A stretch of DNA of 64,000 nucleotides. Source: JAAZGD01 sp964489555. GTDB taxonomy: Bacteria > Bacillota > Clostridia > Peptostreptococcales > Anaerovoracaceae. The translations under genes were made by a program, and so were the position numbers. The stretch lies in NCBI GenBank assembly GCA_964489555.1, contig CAZAZF010000010.1:1-64000 (forward strand), written 5' to 3'. The notes under the pieces were generated by a model that was not told the origin of the DNA, did not search any database, and was given only the letters and a program-made list of their open reading frames with translations. Positions 48,947-57,816 of the stretch are shown piece by piece. How positions within the stretch are numbered: position 1 is the first letter of the stretch; each line of letters opens with the position of its first letter.

Positions 48947-50248
48947 ATGTCTTTTATTGAAGATGTAGTGGCTCGTGAGGTGTTGGATTCCAGAGGGAAC
49001 CCCACTGTGGAAGTTGAGGTATACCTGGAGGACGGGACTATGGGAAAAGCCATCGTTCCTTCTGGTGCATCCACGGGGATTCACGAAGCGGTAGAGCTGC
49101 GGGATGGAGATGGGGCCCGCTATTTAGGTAAGGGGGTATTAAAAGCCGTTGAAAATGTAAATGGCATTATTGCCGAAGAAATCATCGGTTACAATGCACT
49201 GGATCAAGTGGGATTGGATCGACTTTTGATTGATTTGGACGGAACACCAAACAAAGAGAAGTTGGGTGCCAATGCCATACTAGGTGTTTCTTTGGCTGCT
49301 GCCCATGCTGCGGCAGAGTACTGTGGCCTTCCTTTATTTCAATATATTGGCGGCGTGAATGCCAAATTGTTGCCAACTCCCATGATGAATATATTAAATG
49401 GGGGAACCCATGCAGATAGCAATGTGGATTTTCAGGAATTTATGGTAATGCCGGTAGGGGCGGAGAGCTTTCGTGAAGGACTTAGAATGGGTGCGGAAAT
49501 CTTTCATGCCCTGAAGGCGGTTTTAAAAGAGAAAGGGTTGCCAACTGCGGTGGGAGATGAGGGTGGATTTGCACCCAACCTTCCCAATAATGAAGAAGCG
49601 TTGCGTGTCATCGTGGAAGCCATACATAGAGCCGGTTATGAGGGGGGGAAGGATGTAAAAATTGCCATGGACCCTGCTGCTTCTGAGTTCTACGATAAAG
49701 AAACGGGACTTTATAACTTGAAGGGAGAAGGAATTAAAATGACTTCTTCCCAGATGGTGGATTTTTATGAAGATTGGCTTAACCGTTACCCGATTGTTTC
49801 CATAGAGGATGGTCTGGCAGAGGATGATTGGAATGGATGGGAAGAAATGACCCGAAGACTGGGAGATCGGTTGCAAATCGTGGGAGACGACATATTTGTT
49901 ACCAACACCGGGAGGTTGGAAGAAGGGATTCAACGAGGAGTGGCCAACTCCATTTTGATTAAGGTCAACCAGATCGGCACATTGACAGAAACTTTGGATG
50001 CCATTGAAATGGCCAAAAAAGCAGGGTATACAGCGGTGGTTTCTCATCGGAGCGGCGAGACGGAGGATGTTACTATTGCAGAGATTGTGGTGGGAGTAAA
50101 TGCCGGCCAAATCAAAACGGGCAGTTTATCCCGGACGGACCGTATCGCCAAATACAACCAGCTTCTTCGATTGGAAGAATTGTTGGGGGACTCCGGAGAG
50201 TATGCCGGCGAAAAGGCTTTTTACAGCGTGAAGGGAAACCGGAAATAG
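48947..50248 (+). CDS. eno: Enolase
   Basis: A 433-residue enzyme converting 2-phosphoglycerate to phosphoenolpyruvate. Blocks visible are REVLDSRGNPTVEVEV (residues 10-25), VPSGASTGIHEAVELRD near 38, GDEGGFAPN near 204, SIEDGLAEDDW near 285, GDDIFVTN near 312, and the final SHRSGETEDVTIAEI near 366. ATG 48947 follows AAAGGAGAACGGAG; a longer frame would overlap tpiA. Phosphoglycerate mutase, usually between tpiA and eno, is absent, so the operon lacks one step. Confidence 0.97.
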   Translation: MSFIEDVVAREVLDSRGNPTVEVEVYLEDGTMGKAIVPSGASTGIHEAVELRDGDGARYLGKGVLKAVENVNGIIAEEIIGYNALDQVGLDRLLIDLDGTPNKEKLGANAILGVSLAAAHAAAEYCGLPLFQYIGGVNAKLLPTPMMNILNGGTHADSNVDFQEFMVMPVGAESFREGLRMGAEIFHALKAVLKEKGLPTAVGDEGGFAPNLPNNEEALRVIVEAIHRAGYEGGKDVKIAMDPAASEFYDKETGLYNLKGEGIKMTSSQMVDFYEDWLNRYPIVSIEDGLAEDDWNGWEEMTRRLGDRLQIVGDDIFVTNTGRLEEGIQRGVANSILIKVNQIGTLTETLDAIEMAKKAGYTAVVSHRSGETEDVTIAEIVVGVNAGQIKTGSLSRTDRIAKYNQLLRLEELLGDSGEYAGEKAFYSVKGNRK

Positions 50249-50260
50249 CGGGGAAAAAGC

Positions 50261-50289
50261 TTGATTTCCCATGGTTCTTGTGGTAACAT
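50261..50289 (+). promoter_or_regulatory. Candidate promoter of secG
   Basis: TTGATT (50261-50266), 17-base spacer, TAACAT (50284-50289), just after eno. Confidence 0.4.
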
Positions 50290-50320
50290 TATCGAGTTAA
50301 TCGTTCAATGGAGGTTTATG

Positions 50321-50551
50321 ATGAAAATATTTCTTATGGTGACCCTTGCCATCGCCAGCTTGATTCTGATTGCAAGCATTCTGTTGCAATCAGGAAACAG
50401 TGCGGGATTGTCCGGCGCCATCGGTGGTGGCGCGGAGCAATTGTTTGGCAAGAAAAAAAGTAAGGGCTATGAAGCGGTCTTGGAAAAGATCACGAAAGTG
50501 GCAGCCGTTTGTTTTATTATTATTTCGTTGGCTTTGGTGGCCATCGAATAA
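50321..50551 (+). CDS. secG: Protein translocase subunit SecG
   Basis: A 76-residue membrane protein with two hydrophobic helices (about residues 2-21 and 53-74) separated by a Gly-rich polar loop with the family motif LLQSGNSAGLSGAIGGGAEQ near 20-39 and FGKKKSKGYEAVLEKIT following it. SecG assists SecYE in export. ATG 50321 gives the best distance to GGAGG at 50310-50314; the ATG at 50318 is directly before it. eno-secG adjacency is common in Firmicutes. Confidence 0.92.
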   Translation: MKIFLMVTLAIASLILIASILLQSGNSAGLSGAIGGGAEQLFGKKKSKGYEAVLEKITKVAAVCFIIISLALVAIE

Positions 50552-50560
50552 TGAAAATTG

Positions 50561-50573
50561 TTACAAATTGTAA
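50561..50573. promoter_or_regulatory. Palindrome upstream of hppA
   Basis: TTACAA-A-TTGTAA, perfect 6-bp arms, ten bases after the secG stop. Possible operator; no regulator can be assigned. Confidence 0.3.
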
Positions 50574-50602
50574 GAGAATATAAAACTGGCTTGTAAAACA
50601 TG

Positions 50603-50626
50603 AAAAGGTGTCAATGGCGCCTTTTT
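50603..50626 (+). terminator. Terminator between secG and hppA
   Basis: AAAAGGTG (50603-50610) pairs with CGCCTTTT (50618-50625), one wobble, 7-base loop, then T. Short but well formed; it may end the glycolytic operon or attenuate hppA. Confidence 0.6.
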
Positions 50627-50662
50627 GATGTGTTAAGGGCCGAAGAGGGAGGGACTGATTCT

Positions 50663-52675
50663 ATGAGCATGTTACCTATTGTAGCCCCCATCGCTGCCGT
50701 GATTGCGTTGTTGTTTGCCTATGGCTTGACAGCGTGGATTAATAAGGTGGATGAGGGGACAGAAAGAATGAAGGAAATCGCATCCTTCATTCGGGAAGGC
50801 GCCATGGCTTTTCTGAAAAGAGAGTACAAAACCATGGTGGTCGTAATTGTGGCATTATTTTTAATTATCGGATTGGCCATCAACTGGCTTACTGCGGCAC
50901 TTTATGTATGCGGTGCGTTGCTTTCCGTGTTGGCCGGGTTCTTTGGAATGAGAGTGGCCACCAAAGGAAATGTACGTACGGCAAATGCGGCAAAAGAAGG
51001 CGGGATGAATAAAGCATTGAAAGTCGCCTTCCGCTCCGGTGCGGTTATGGGTCTTTGCGTAGCCGGACTGGGTCTCCTTGGAATTGGCACCATATTCGTG
51101 GTGATGGGAGTTGAAAGCGCTACGGTAATCACCGGATTTGGATTGGGCGCTTCTTCCATGGCTCTGTTCGGTCGTGTGGGCGGAGGCATCTATACGAAAG
51201 CTGCCGATGTGGGAGCGGATCTGGTGGGAAAAGTGGAAGCTGGCATTCCGGAGGATGACCCTCGTAACCCTGCGGTTATTGCAGACAATGTAGGGGACAA
51301 TGTGGGTGATGTGGCTGGTATGGGCTCCGACTTATTTGAGTCTTATGTAGGTTCGTTGATTTCTGCCATTTCTTTGGCTGCTGTGGCTGCCGTTAACTCC
51401 GGTGGAGCCTTTGATCCTACCATCGCCGCCAGTTTTCCTTTGGTGCTTTCCGCTATTGGAATCATCGCTTCGATTATTGGTGTAATGATGGTTCGAGGGA
51501 ACGGCAACGGAAATCCGGCAGCCGCATTGAACATGGGTACTTATGTAGCTGGAATTATTGTAGTGGTTGCTTCTTTGGTTTTATCCAATGTTATGCTGGG
51601 GAGTATGACCTATGCGTTTGCCATCATCGCAGGATTGGTGGTGGGAATTGCCATTGGAAAAGTAACAGAAATTTACACTTCCGGGGATTACAAATCCGTT
51701 CAGAAAATTGCAGAACAGTCTCAAACGGGACCGGCCACTACCATCATCTCCGGCTTTGGGGTGGGGATGTTGTCCACGGTTTGGCCCATTATCTTTATAT
51801 GTATCGGGATCTTTGTATCCTATTGGTTTGCAGGGCTGTATGGAATCGCTCTTGCGGCCGTTGGGATGCTTTCCACCACCGGAATGACCGTTGCGGTGGA
51901 TGCATACGGTCCGGTATCTGATAATGCAGGCGGTATTGCAGAGATGGCAGAGCTTCCTCATGAAGTGAGGGAAATCACCGACAAATTGGATGCGGTAGGT
52001 AATACCACGGCAGCCATTGGAAAAGGGTTTGCCATCGGAAGTGCCGCATTGACTGCCCTGGCCTTGTTTGCTACCTACGCTACGGTAACCGGGTTGACCG
52101 CTATCAGTTTGTTGGAGCCAATCGTTATCATCGGCTTGTTCTTCGGGGCTATGCTGCCCTTCTTGTTCTCGGCGTTGACCATGAATTCTGTAGGGAAAGC
52201 GGCCAACCAGATGATTGAAGAAGTACGACGTCAATTCCGGGAGGATTCCGGAATTATGGCCGGCACATCCAAACCGGATTACGCCACCTGTGTGGATATT
52301 TCCACCAAGGCAGCTCTGAAGGAAATGGTAGCGCCCGGACTTATGGCTATTATTGCTCCTTTGTTTATCGGCATTGTACTAGGTCCGGAAGCGTTGGGCG
52401 GCATGCTGGCAGGGGCCTTGTCCTCCGGAGTACTGTTGGCTATTATGATGGCCAATGCCGGTGGGGCATGGGACAATGCAAAGAAGTTTATTGAAAGCGG
52501 AAATTATGGTGGAAAAGGCTCTGAGCCTCATAAAGCCGCTGTGGTCGGGGATACGGTAGGAGATCCTTTCAAGGACACATCCGGTCCTTCTATCAACATT
52601 CTTATCAAGTTGATGACCATCGTTGCAGTTGTATTCGCTCCGGTATTTGTGGCCATCGGTGGACTGATCGCGTAA
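50663..52675 (+). CDS. hppA: Membrane-bound pyrophosphatase, K+-dependent, probably Na+-translocating
   Basis: A 670-residue ion pump driven by pyrophosphate, with about sixteen membrane helices. Substrate-site blocks are KAADVGADLVGKVEAGIPED-type sequence near residues 180-198, DNVGDNVGDVAGMGSDLFESYVGS near 211, and GDTVGDPFKDTSGPS near 632. GNTTAAIGKG near 446 has Ala where K+-independent enzymes have Lys, indicating K+ dependence. The semiconserved Glu sits in FESY near 226, the position seen in Na+-PPases such as that of Thermotoga maritima, not one turn later as in plant H+-PPases. ATG 50663 follows AGGGAGGG. Expected to build a Na+ or H+ gradient from biosynthetic PPi. Confidence 0.93.
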   Translation: MSMLPIVAPIAAVIALLFAYGLTAWINKVDEGTERMKEIASFIREGAMAFLKREYKTMVVVIVALFLIIGLAINWLTAALYVCGALLSVLAGFFGMRVATKGNVRTANAAKEGGMNKALKVAFRSGAVMGLCVAGLGLLGIGTIFVVMGVESATVITGFGLGASSMALFGRVGGGIYTKAADVGADLVGKVEAGIPEDDPRNPAVIADNVGDNVGDVAGMGSDLFESYVGSLISAISLAAVAAVNSGGAFDPTIAASFPLVLSAIGIIASIIGVMMVRGNGNGNPAAALNMGTYVAGIIVVVASLVLSNVMLGSMTYAFAIIAGLVVGIAIGKVTEIYTSGDYKSVQKIAEQSQTGPATTIISGFGVGMLSTVWPIIFICIGIFVSYWFAGLYGIALAAVGMLSTTGMTVAVDAYGPVSDNAGGIAEMAELPHEVREITDKLDAVGNTTAAIGKGFAIGSAALTALALFATYATVTGLTAISLLEPIVIIGLFFGAMLPFLFSALTMNSVGKAANQMIEEVRRQFREDSGIMAGTSKPDYATCVDISTKAALKEMVAPGLMAIIAPLFIGIVLGPEALGGMLAGALSSGVLLAIMMANAGGAWDNAKKFIESGNYGGKGSEPHKAAVVGDTVGDPFKDTSGPSINILIKLMTIVAVVFAPVFVAIGGLIA

Positions 52676-52693
52676 GACGATTTTTAACTAATC

Positions 52694-52730
52694 AAAAACC
52701 TGCTCCTAAAAAAACGGAGCAGGTTTTTTT
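52694..52730 (+). terminator. Strong terminator after hppA
   Basis: AACCTGCTCC and GGAGCAGGTT form a perfect stem with A and T tracts on both sides (AAAAA before, TTTTTTT after), so it can also serve the convergent trkH from the other strand. Confidence 0.92.
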
Positions 52731-52732
52731 AT

Positions 52733-54190
52733 TTATTTGTTTCGCCAGAAAGTGGGGGTAAACAAGAGGAAGATGGTGAATATTTCCAAACGGCCCATCA
52801 GCATCATCGCACAGAGATATAGACGAAGCCCCGGGTTGAACATGCTATAGTTTCCGGTAGCCCCCATTTCACCAAATCCTAGCCCTGTATTGCTGAGACA
52901 ACCTGCGGCAACGCCCATGGTGGTTTCCATATCCAGGTTTTGCAGAGAAAGAATAGCCAGAGAGAGAATATATACCATAAAGTATAGCATCATGAAGCTG
53001 GCAATCCGGGATACCGTTTCTGCCGGAATCGACTTGTCCCCGACTTTTATGGCTGTAATTCCAGAAGGGTGCAATCTTTTAAAGAACATCCTTCCTACGA
53101 TTTTGAAACTGACAATGATGCGGATTACTTTCATACTGCCGGAGGTGGAGGAAGCACAGCCTCCTACAAAAAGCAGTAGGAAAAGCAAGGTCTGTGACAT
53201 ATGGGGCCACTTAGTGAAGTCCGTAATAACATAGCCGGAGGTACTTAGGAAAGATACCACTTGAAAGAATCCATGGCGGAAGCCGGAAATCCAGGTGTCG
53301 TAAGTTTGGGTGAGGAATAGGTTGGTTGCAATAAGAAGAGAAGCCCCTAGGATTAAGAGGATAAAAACCCGCAGTTCCGTGTTTTTTAGAACCTCTCTCC
53401 ACTTACCTTGCAATAGTAGAAAGTAGAGAAGGAAGCTGACGGAGCTGAGAAAACAGAACAAGGCGATGACCGTTTCAATGTAAATACTATCGTAAAATGC
53501 CAATCCTTTTGTATGTGCAAAGAGCCCCCCTGTGCTGACGCTTCCGAAGGTATTGATAATGGAATCAAATCCATCCATTTCTGTGAAAAAATACAGTAAA
53601 CAAAACTCCAACAAGGTAAAGGTGATGTAGGTGCCATAAAGAATTTTGGTGGAAGAAGATACTCGTGCCGTCATTTTTTCAAAGGTTGGCCCGGGGGCCT
53701 CTGCCCGAACGATGGTTTGGCCGTTAATTCCCAAAGCCGGAAGCAGCGAAATGGCAAAAACCAAAATTCCCATGCCACCCAGCCAATTGGAAGTGGCTTT
53801 CCAAAAAAGCAGTCCTCTTGGCATTAAATCTACATTTCGAATGGTGGAACCAGTGGTGGTAAATCCGGCTACCGATTCGAAAAAGGCATCGATGGGATGC
53901 GCCAAATCGCTGGAAAGCCAATATGGCAGTGCGCCAAAAAGAGAGGCCACAATCCAAGAAAGGGCCACCACTAAGTAGCCGTCTCGAAGATGAAGGGTGC
54001 CGTCTGATTGTCGAAACAGTAGGTACCCACCGCCGCCGAAGAGAAGGCAAATAAGAGAGGATCGCAAGAGGGCTTCCTGCACCAAAAAACCATCGCTTTG
54101 AAAAGCCACAAACCAAGAAGGAAGCATGGAAATGCCTACGATGAAAATAATGGCAGATAATATTTTGAAGATGACTTTCCAGTTTAACAT
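52733..54190 (-). CDS. trkH: TrkH-family potassium uptake protein (copy 1)
   Basis: A 485-residue K+ channel-like transporter subunit with four membrane-pore-membrane repeats. Pore segments carry the expected Gly filter residues: GFTTTGSTI near 112, SVSTGGLFA near 220, FLSTSGYVIT near 311, and CLSNTGLGFG near 435. WLGGMGILVFAISLLPALGI-like sequence near 136 and VGGCASSTSGSMKVIR near 340 are family hallmarks. It is the last gene of a trkA-trkH-trkH operon, nine bases after copy 2. The two copies have equal length but clearly different sequence. Confidence 0.93.
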   Translation of the reverse strand: MLNWKVIFKILSAIIFIVGISMLPSWFVAFQSDGFLVQEALLRSSLICLLFGGGGYLLFRQSDGTLHLRDGYLVVALSWIVASLFGALPYWLSSDLAHPIDAFFESVAGFTTTGSTIRNVDLMPRGLLFWKATSNWLGGMGILVFAISLLPALGINGQTIVRAEAPGPTFEKMTARVSSSTKILYGTYITFTLLEFCLLYFFTEMDGFDSIINTFGSVSTGGLFAHTKGLAFYDSIYIETVIALFCFLSSVSFLLYFLLLQGKWREVLKNTELRVFILLILGASLLIATNLFLTQTYDTWISGFRHGFFQVVSFLSTSGYVITDFTKWPHMSQTLLFLLLFVGGCASSTSGSMKVIRIIVSFKIVGRMFFKRLHPSGITAIKVGDKSIPAETVSRIASFMMLYFMVYILSLAILSLQNLDMETTMGVAAGCLSNTGLGFGEMGATGNYSMFNPGLRLYLCAMMLMGRLEIFTIFLLFTPTFWRNK

Positions 54191-54199
54191 GAGGGGCTC

Positions 54200-55657
54200 C
54201 TAGCGGTCACGGTTCCAGAATCTGGGGGTAAATAACATAAACAGGGTGAACAGTTCCAATCGGCCTGCCAGCATTAAAAAGGCCATAAATATTTTGATGG
54301 GGTCTGAAAAAACACTATAGTTCATACTAGGTCCCACTCCGGAAAAGCCGGGGCCGATGTTTCCCACACAGGCCAGAGCAGCAGTTAAAGAGGTGACCAT
54401 GTTATGACCGTCCCCGCTAATCACCAATCCACTAAGAAGCACAGTGGTGATGTAGAGAAGAGAAAAAGCAGCTACGGAAGTAATCACATCTCCTGAGAGG
54501 CTTCGTTCTCCCAGTCGCACACTGCACACCGCATTGGGGTGGAGTCGCGTAATCATGCCCCTTCGGATAAAGCGTAAAATGATGAGGGCACGGATGGCTT
54601 TTAACCCACCTCCGGTGGACCCGGAACAGCCACCTACAAGCATCAGGCCGAAAAGCAGGGCTTTGGAAAAAGTAGGCCAAAGGTCGTAATTCACGGTAGC
54701 ATAACCGGTGGTGGTAATAATCGAGGCTACTTGAAATGCAGATTCCCGCAAAGCAATACCATATGAGTAGTAGTTCATGCGAAATAAATCGACGGAGATA
54801 AAGAGGGTGGCTACAAGAATCACCAATAGGTAGAATTTGAATTCGCTATCCTTCAAAAATCCGTTCAACCCTCTTTTTATCGAAGCGTAGTACAAGGTGA
54901 AGTTTAGTGCACTGAGCACCATGAAAAGGGTGACAATCAAGCTGACATAGGTGCTTTGAAAATAACCCAAGCTAGCGTTGTAGGTTGAAAAACCACCGGT
55001 GGCTACCGTACCGAAAGTGTGGACCAAGGCATCAAACCAGGACAGGCCTCCCAATCGCAACAATAGAGTTTCAGATAGGGTAAGACCCATGTAGATAAAA
55101 AACAGAATTCTGCTTTGTCCTTTGAATTTGGGGCTGATTTTTTCGTAGGTGGGTCCGGGAGTTTCTGCCCGAAGGATGTTATATCCCCCAATGTTCAATT
55201 GAGGCATAAGGGCAATGGCAAAAATAACAATCCCCAGGCCTCCTAACCAGTGGGTGAAGGAACGCCAAAAGAGGATACTGTAAGGCAGGGATTCAATGTC
55301 TGTGAGTATGGAGGCCCCTGTAGTACTGAAGCCGGAAGCCATTTCAAAAAAAGCATCTGGAAAGCTCATATGAGTGGACAAAAGGAAGGGCATAGAGCCT
55401 ACCAAGGTAACCAGAATCCACACCGATGCCACAACAAGAAAACCGTCCCGAATGCGGATGGCTTTCGAAGACGGAGGCATCCCGAGTTGAATCAATAGTC
55501 CTAAAAGGACAGAAGGTATGGCGGTCAAGTAGAAGGCAGAATACATTTCCACCTCGCCATAAACTTTGGCCACCAAAATCGGCACACTGGTTGCTATTCC
55601 GGTGAGAATCAGAACTTTCCCCAGCATTTGAAAGATGGCATAACGGTTGAAACCCAT
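54200..55657 (-). CDS. trkH: TrkH-family potassium uptake protein (copy 2)
   Basis: A 485-residue paralogue of the neighbouring gene with the same four-pore layout: GFSTTGASI near 111, TVATGGFSTYN near 219, IITTTGYATVN near 312, and CVGNIGPGFSG near 435. It keeps WLGGLGIVIFAIALMPQL and VGGCSGSTGGGLKAIR. Filter sequences differ from copy 1 in loops 2, 3 and 4, suggesting different selectivity (K+ versus Na+) or affinity. It starts 11 bases after trkA, whose RCK protein should gate one or both channels. Confidence 0.93.
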   Translation of the reverse strand: MGFNRYAIFQMLGKVLILTGIATSVPILVAKVYGEVEMYSAFYLTAIPSVLLGLLIQLGMPPSSKAIRIRDGFLVVASVWILVTLVGSMPFLLSTHMSFPDAFFEMASGFSTTGASILTDIESLPYSILFWRSFTHWLGGLGIVIFAIALMPQLNIGGYNILRAETPGPTYEKISPKFKGQSRILFFIYMGLTLSETLLLRLGGLSWFDALVHTFGTVATGGFSTYNASLGYFQSTYVSLIVTLFMVLSALNFTLYYASIKRGLNGFLKDSEFKFYLLVILVATLFISVDLFRMNYYSYGIALRESAFQVASIITTTGYATVNYDLWPTFSKALLFGLMLVGGCSGSTGGGLKAIRALIILRFIRRGMITRLHPNAVCSVRLGERSLSGDVITSVAAFSLLYITTVLLSGLVISGDGHNMVTSLTAALACVGNIGPGFSGVGPSMNYSVFSDPIKIFMAFLMLAGRLELFTLFMLFTPRFWNRDR

Positions 55658-55668
55658 AGCGTCCTCTC

Positions 55669-57036
55669 CTAACCGAAGATTCCCAGACGGCCAGTGCTTC
55701 GCATCAATTTTTCCAGAGTAGATAATTCAGATAGCAGGCACATAATCAGTACCCGGTCTCCTTCGATAATCTTGGTATCTCCTTTTGGAATGATTACATT
55801 GGTCCCTCGATGTATGGCAGCAATGATGGTTCCGTCCGGCAGGTTCAGCTCTTGCAAAGGAGTATCCAAAATGGCCATATGGTGTCCGGCAACAATTTCC
55901 ATGATTTCTGCTTGTCCCTGGATAAGCTGGCTGGAGAGAATTCTTTTACTTCCCTGGATAAACCGAAGGATGTTGCTGGCGGTGATGTTCAAAGGGTTCA
56001 ACACCATATCCACTCCCATTTTTTCGATTAACCCCGAGTAGCTTTCTCGAGAGATCTTTGCAATTACATCTTCAATTCCTTTTTGCTTTGCCATCAACGC
56101 CAAGAGCAAGTTTTCTTCGTCATAACCGGTGGTGGTGACAAAAGCATCCATTTCGTCCAGATTTTCTGATTCCAGAAAAGCGGTGTCGGTGCCATCACCG
56201 TGAAGCACCATCACATCATCCAAATGGGTGGCCAAATAATGGCAACGCTCTTTGGACACCTCTATGATTTTTACGGCAATTCCGAATTCCGATAATTTTT
56301 GGGCCAGATAAAGCCCTGTTTTTCCTCCGCCGATAATCATCACGCGTTGTAAATCGTTGTATTTTCCTTTTAAATGCACTTTGGCATCCAATTCCATGAT
56401 GGGGTTTTTTTCGCCCACCACATACAGGAAATCCTCTTCTTGTACTACCGTCTTGCCGTGGGGAATAATGACTTTCCCATTTCGTGAGATGCCAATAACC
56501 AACATGTGTTTTAGATGGTGGCCTATTTCTGTCATTGGGACTCCCACAATGGAGGGCATTTTAAAAGCGGCCATTTCTATGATGGCTATTTTCCCGCTGG
56601 TAAAAATTCCGTTGCTCAGGGTGTATTTTTCCACTAAATATTTGTAAATCTCCATGGTAATGGCAAGATCCGGATTGACAATGGAGTCCACATGAAAGGT
56701 TTCTTTAATAAAATCAAACTGATTCATATGTTCAGGGCCTCGGACCCGGGCAATAACCATGGAACATCCCAACTTTTTGGCGATGGAAGCGATAATAATG
56801 TTTTTTTCGTCCTTGTCCGTGGTGGCCAGCAAATAATCATAGGAAGAAATGTTCAGGTCTTCCAACACAGATTTTTGCTTGGCGTTGGCATGGACTGTCA
56901 TCACATCCATTTGGGATGAGAGCTTGGCCAGAATTTCTTCGTCTTTATCAATTACGGTGACAGAATGGTCTCCGCCCAGTAGGGCTTCGGTGACTTTCAT
57001 CCCCAGTTTCCCCGCACCGGCAATGGCTATTTTCAT
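55669..57036 (-). CDS. trkA: Trk system potassium uptake protein TrkA
   Basis: A 455-residue cytoplasmic regulatory subunit of Trk K+ uptake made of two RCK units. Each has a Rossmann N-part (AIAGAGKLGMKVTE at residues 4-17 and IIGGGKTGLYLAQ near 230) with an acidic NAD-ribose site (VTVIDKDEE, VKIIEVSKE), followed by an RCK-C ligand domain. ATG 57036 follows AACAAGGAGAATCT; a longer frame upstream runs through the promoter region and is not credible. First gene of the K+ uptake operon. Confidence 0.94.
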   Translation of the reverse strand: MKIAIAGAGKLGMKVTEALLGGDHSVTVIDKDEEILAKLSSQMDVMTVHANAKQKSVLEDLNISSYDYLLATTDKDEKNIIIASIAKKLGCSMVIARVRGPEHMNQFDFIKETFHVDSIVNPDLAITMEIYKYLVEKYTLSNGIFTSGKIAIIEMAAFKMPSIVGVPMTEIGHHLKHMLVIGISRNGKVIIPHGKTVVQEEDFLYVVGEKNPIMELDAKVHLKGKYNDLQRVMIIGGGKTGLYLAQKLSEFGIAVKIIEVSKERCHYLATHLDDVMVLHGDGTDTAFLESENLDEMDAFVTTTGYDEENLLLALMAKQKGIEDVIAKISRESYSGLIEKMGVDMVLNPLNITASNILRFIQGSKRILSSQLIQGQAEIMEIVAGHHMAILDTPLQELNLPDGTIIAAIHRGTNVIIPKGDTKIIEGDRVLIMCLLSELSTLEKLMRSTGRLGIFG

Positions 57037-57078
57037 AGATTCTCCTTGTTTGAAAAAAGGTTTTTTTATTATTCTATC

Positions 57079-57120
57079 ATGTATTATAGAACAAACAAGA
57101 TGTATTATAGCACAAACAAG
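57079..57120. repeat. 21-bp tandem repeat in the trkA promoter region
   Basis: Two copies (57079-57099 and 57100-57120) of ATGTATTATAGaACAAACAAG differing by one base, followed by a partial third start (ATGTGTTTG). Read on the minus strand each copy carries a TATAAT box, so the repeat duplicates a -10 element two helical turns apart. Confidence 0.8.
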
Positions 57121-57132
57121 ATGTGTTTGAAA
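57104..57132 (-). promoter_or_regulatory. Promoter of the trkA operon
   Basis: On the minus strand TTTCAA, 17-base spacer, TATAAT (inside the upstream copy of the 21-bp repeat). The second TATAAT, 21 bp further on, has no clear -35. Confidence 0.5.
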
Positions 57133-57155
57133 TAACTTGCAAAATGAGGTAGAAT
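57127..57155 (+). promoter_or_regulatory. Promoter of the metallo-hydrolase gene
   Basis: TTGAAA (57127-57132), 17-base spacer, TAGAAT (57150-57155). It overlaps the divergent trkA promoter: TTTCAA on one strand and TTGAAA on the other are the same bases. The start point would be at about 57162, next to the ATG at 57163. Confidence 0.5.
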
Positions 57156-57162
57156 GTATTTT

Positions 57163-57756
57163 ATGAAAATCAAACGAATTATTGGAGGGGAACTTCAGTC
57201 CAACGGATATATTATCTACCAAAAGGATGGAGGTTCTTGCTATATCATCGATCCGGGATATGCCCCGGAAAAATTCATTAAACAGCTGAAAGAAAGCCGG
57301 CTAAAAATCAAGGGCATCTTGTTGACGCACCACCATTACGATCATGTGGGAGGTGTGGCAAAGATTAAAAATCTTCTGGATTGCCCTGTGCACATGCATC
57401 GGGAGGATTGCGATCTATACAAAGGGGAAGTGGATGTGATGTTGGAAGATCAAGATCGGCTGGAGTTGGATGGTGAAACTTTGACCATTCTTCATACTCC
57501 CGGCCATAGCCCGGGGGGCATTTGCATCTATTCGGAAAGAAGCAAGGTGGCCTTTACGGGTGACACCCTTTTTAATGTGGATTTAGGCAGGACGGATTTG
57601 AGAGGCGGTAGTGACAAGGAAATGGCGCAAACCTGCCGAAAGGTATTCCAGCTATGGTCCAATGAAATTGACATTTACCCGGGTCATGGGGACTCCTGCA
57701 ATATGAAATTTGTCCGTCGTTTTAACAAAGAATATTTGGATCTGGTCTCATCGTAG
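57163..57756 (+). CDS. Metallo-beta-lactamase-fold hydrolase (glyoxalase II-like)
   Basis: A 197-residue hydrolase with the full binuclear metal signature: THHHYDH near residues 56-62, LHTPGHSPGG near 113, the bridging Asp in FTGDTLF near 133, and YPGHGD near 170. Short forms like this are common in Clostridia and are usually called hydroxyacylglutathione hydrolase-like, but the true thioester or other substrate is unknown. ATG 57163 matches the family N-terminus (KIKRIIGGxLxxNGY); a second ATG at 57154 overlaps the -10 box. No good ribosome site (only GAGG, 14 bases away), so a leaderless transcript is possible. Confidence 0.88.
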   Translation: MKIKRIIGGELQSNGYIIYQKDGGSCYIIDPGYAPEKFIKQLKESRLKIKGILLTHHHYDHVGGVAKIKNLLDCPVHMHREDCDLYKGEVDVMLEDQDRLELDGETLTILHTPGHSPGGICIYSERSKVAFTGDTLFNVDLGRTDLRGGSDKEMAQTCRKVFQLWSNEIDIYPGHGDSCNMKFVRRFNKEYLDLVSS

Positions 57757-57816
57757 TGGAATGCCTGGAAGCCAGAGGAACCAACCGGAGAATTTCCGAG
57801 AAAGAGGAGCTTTTTT

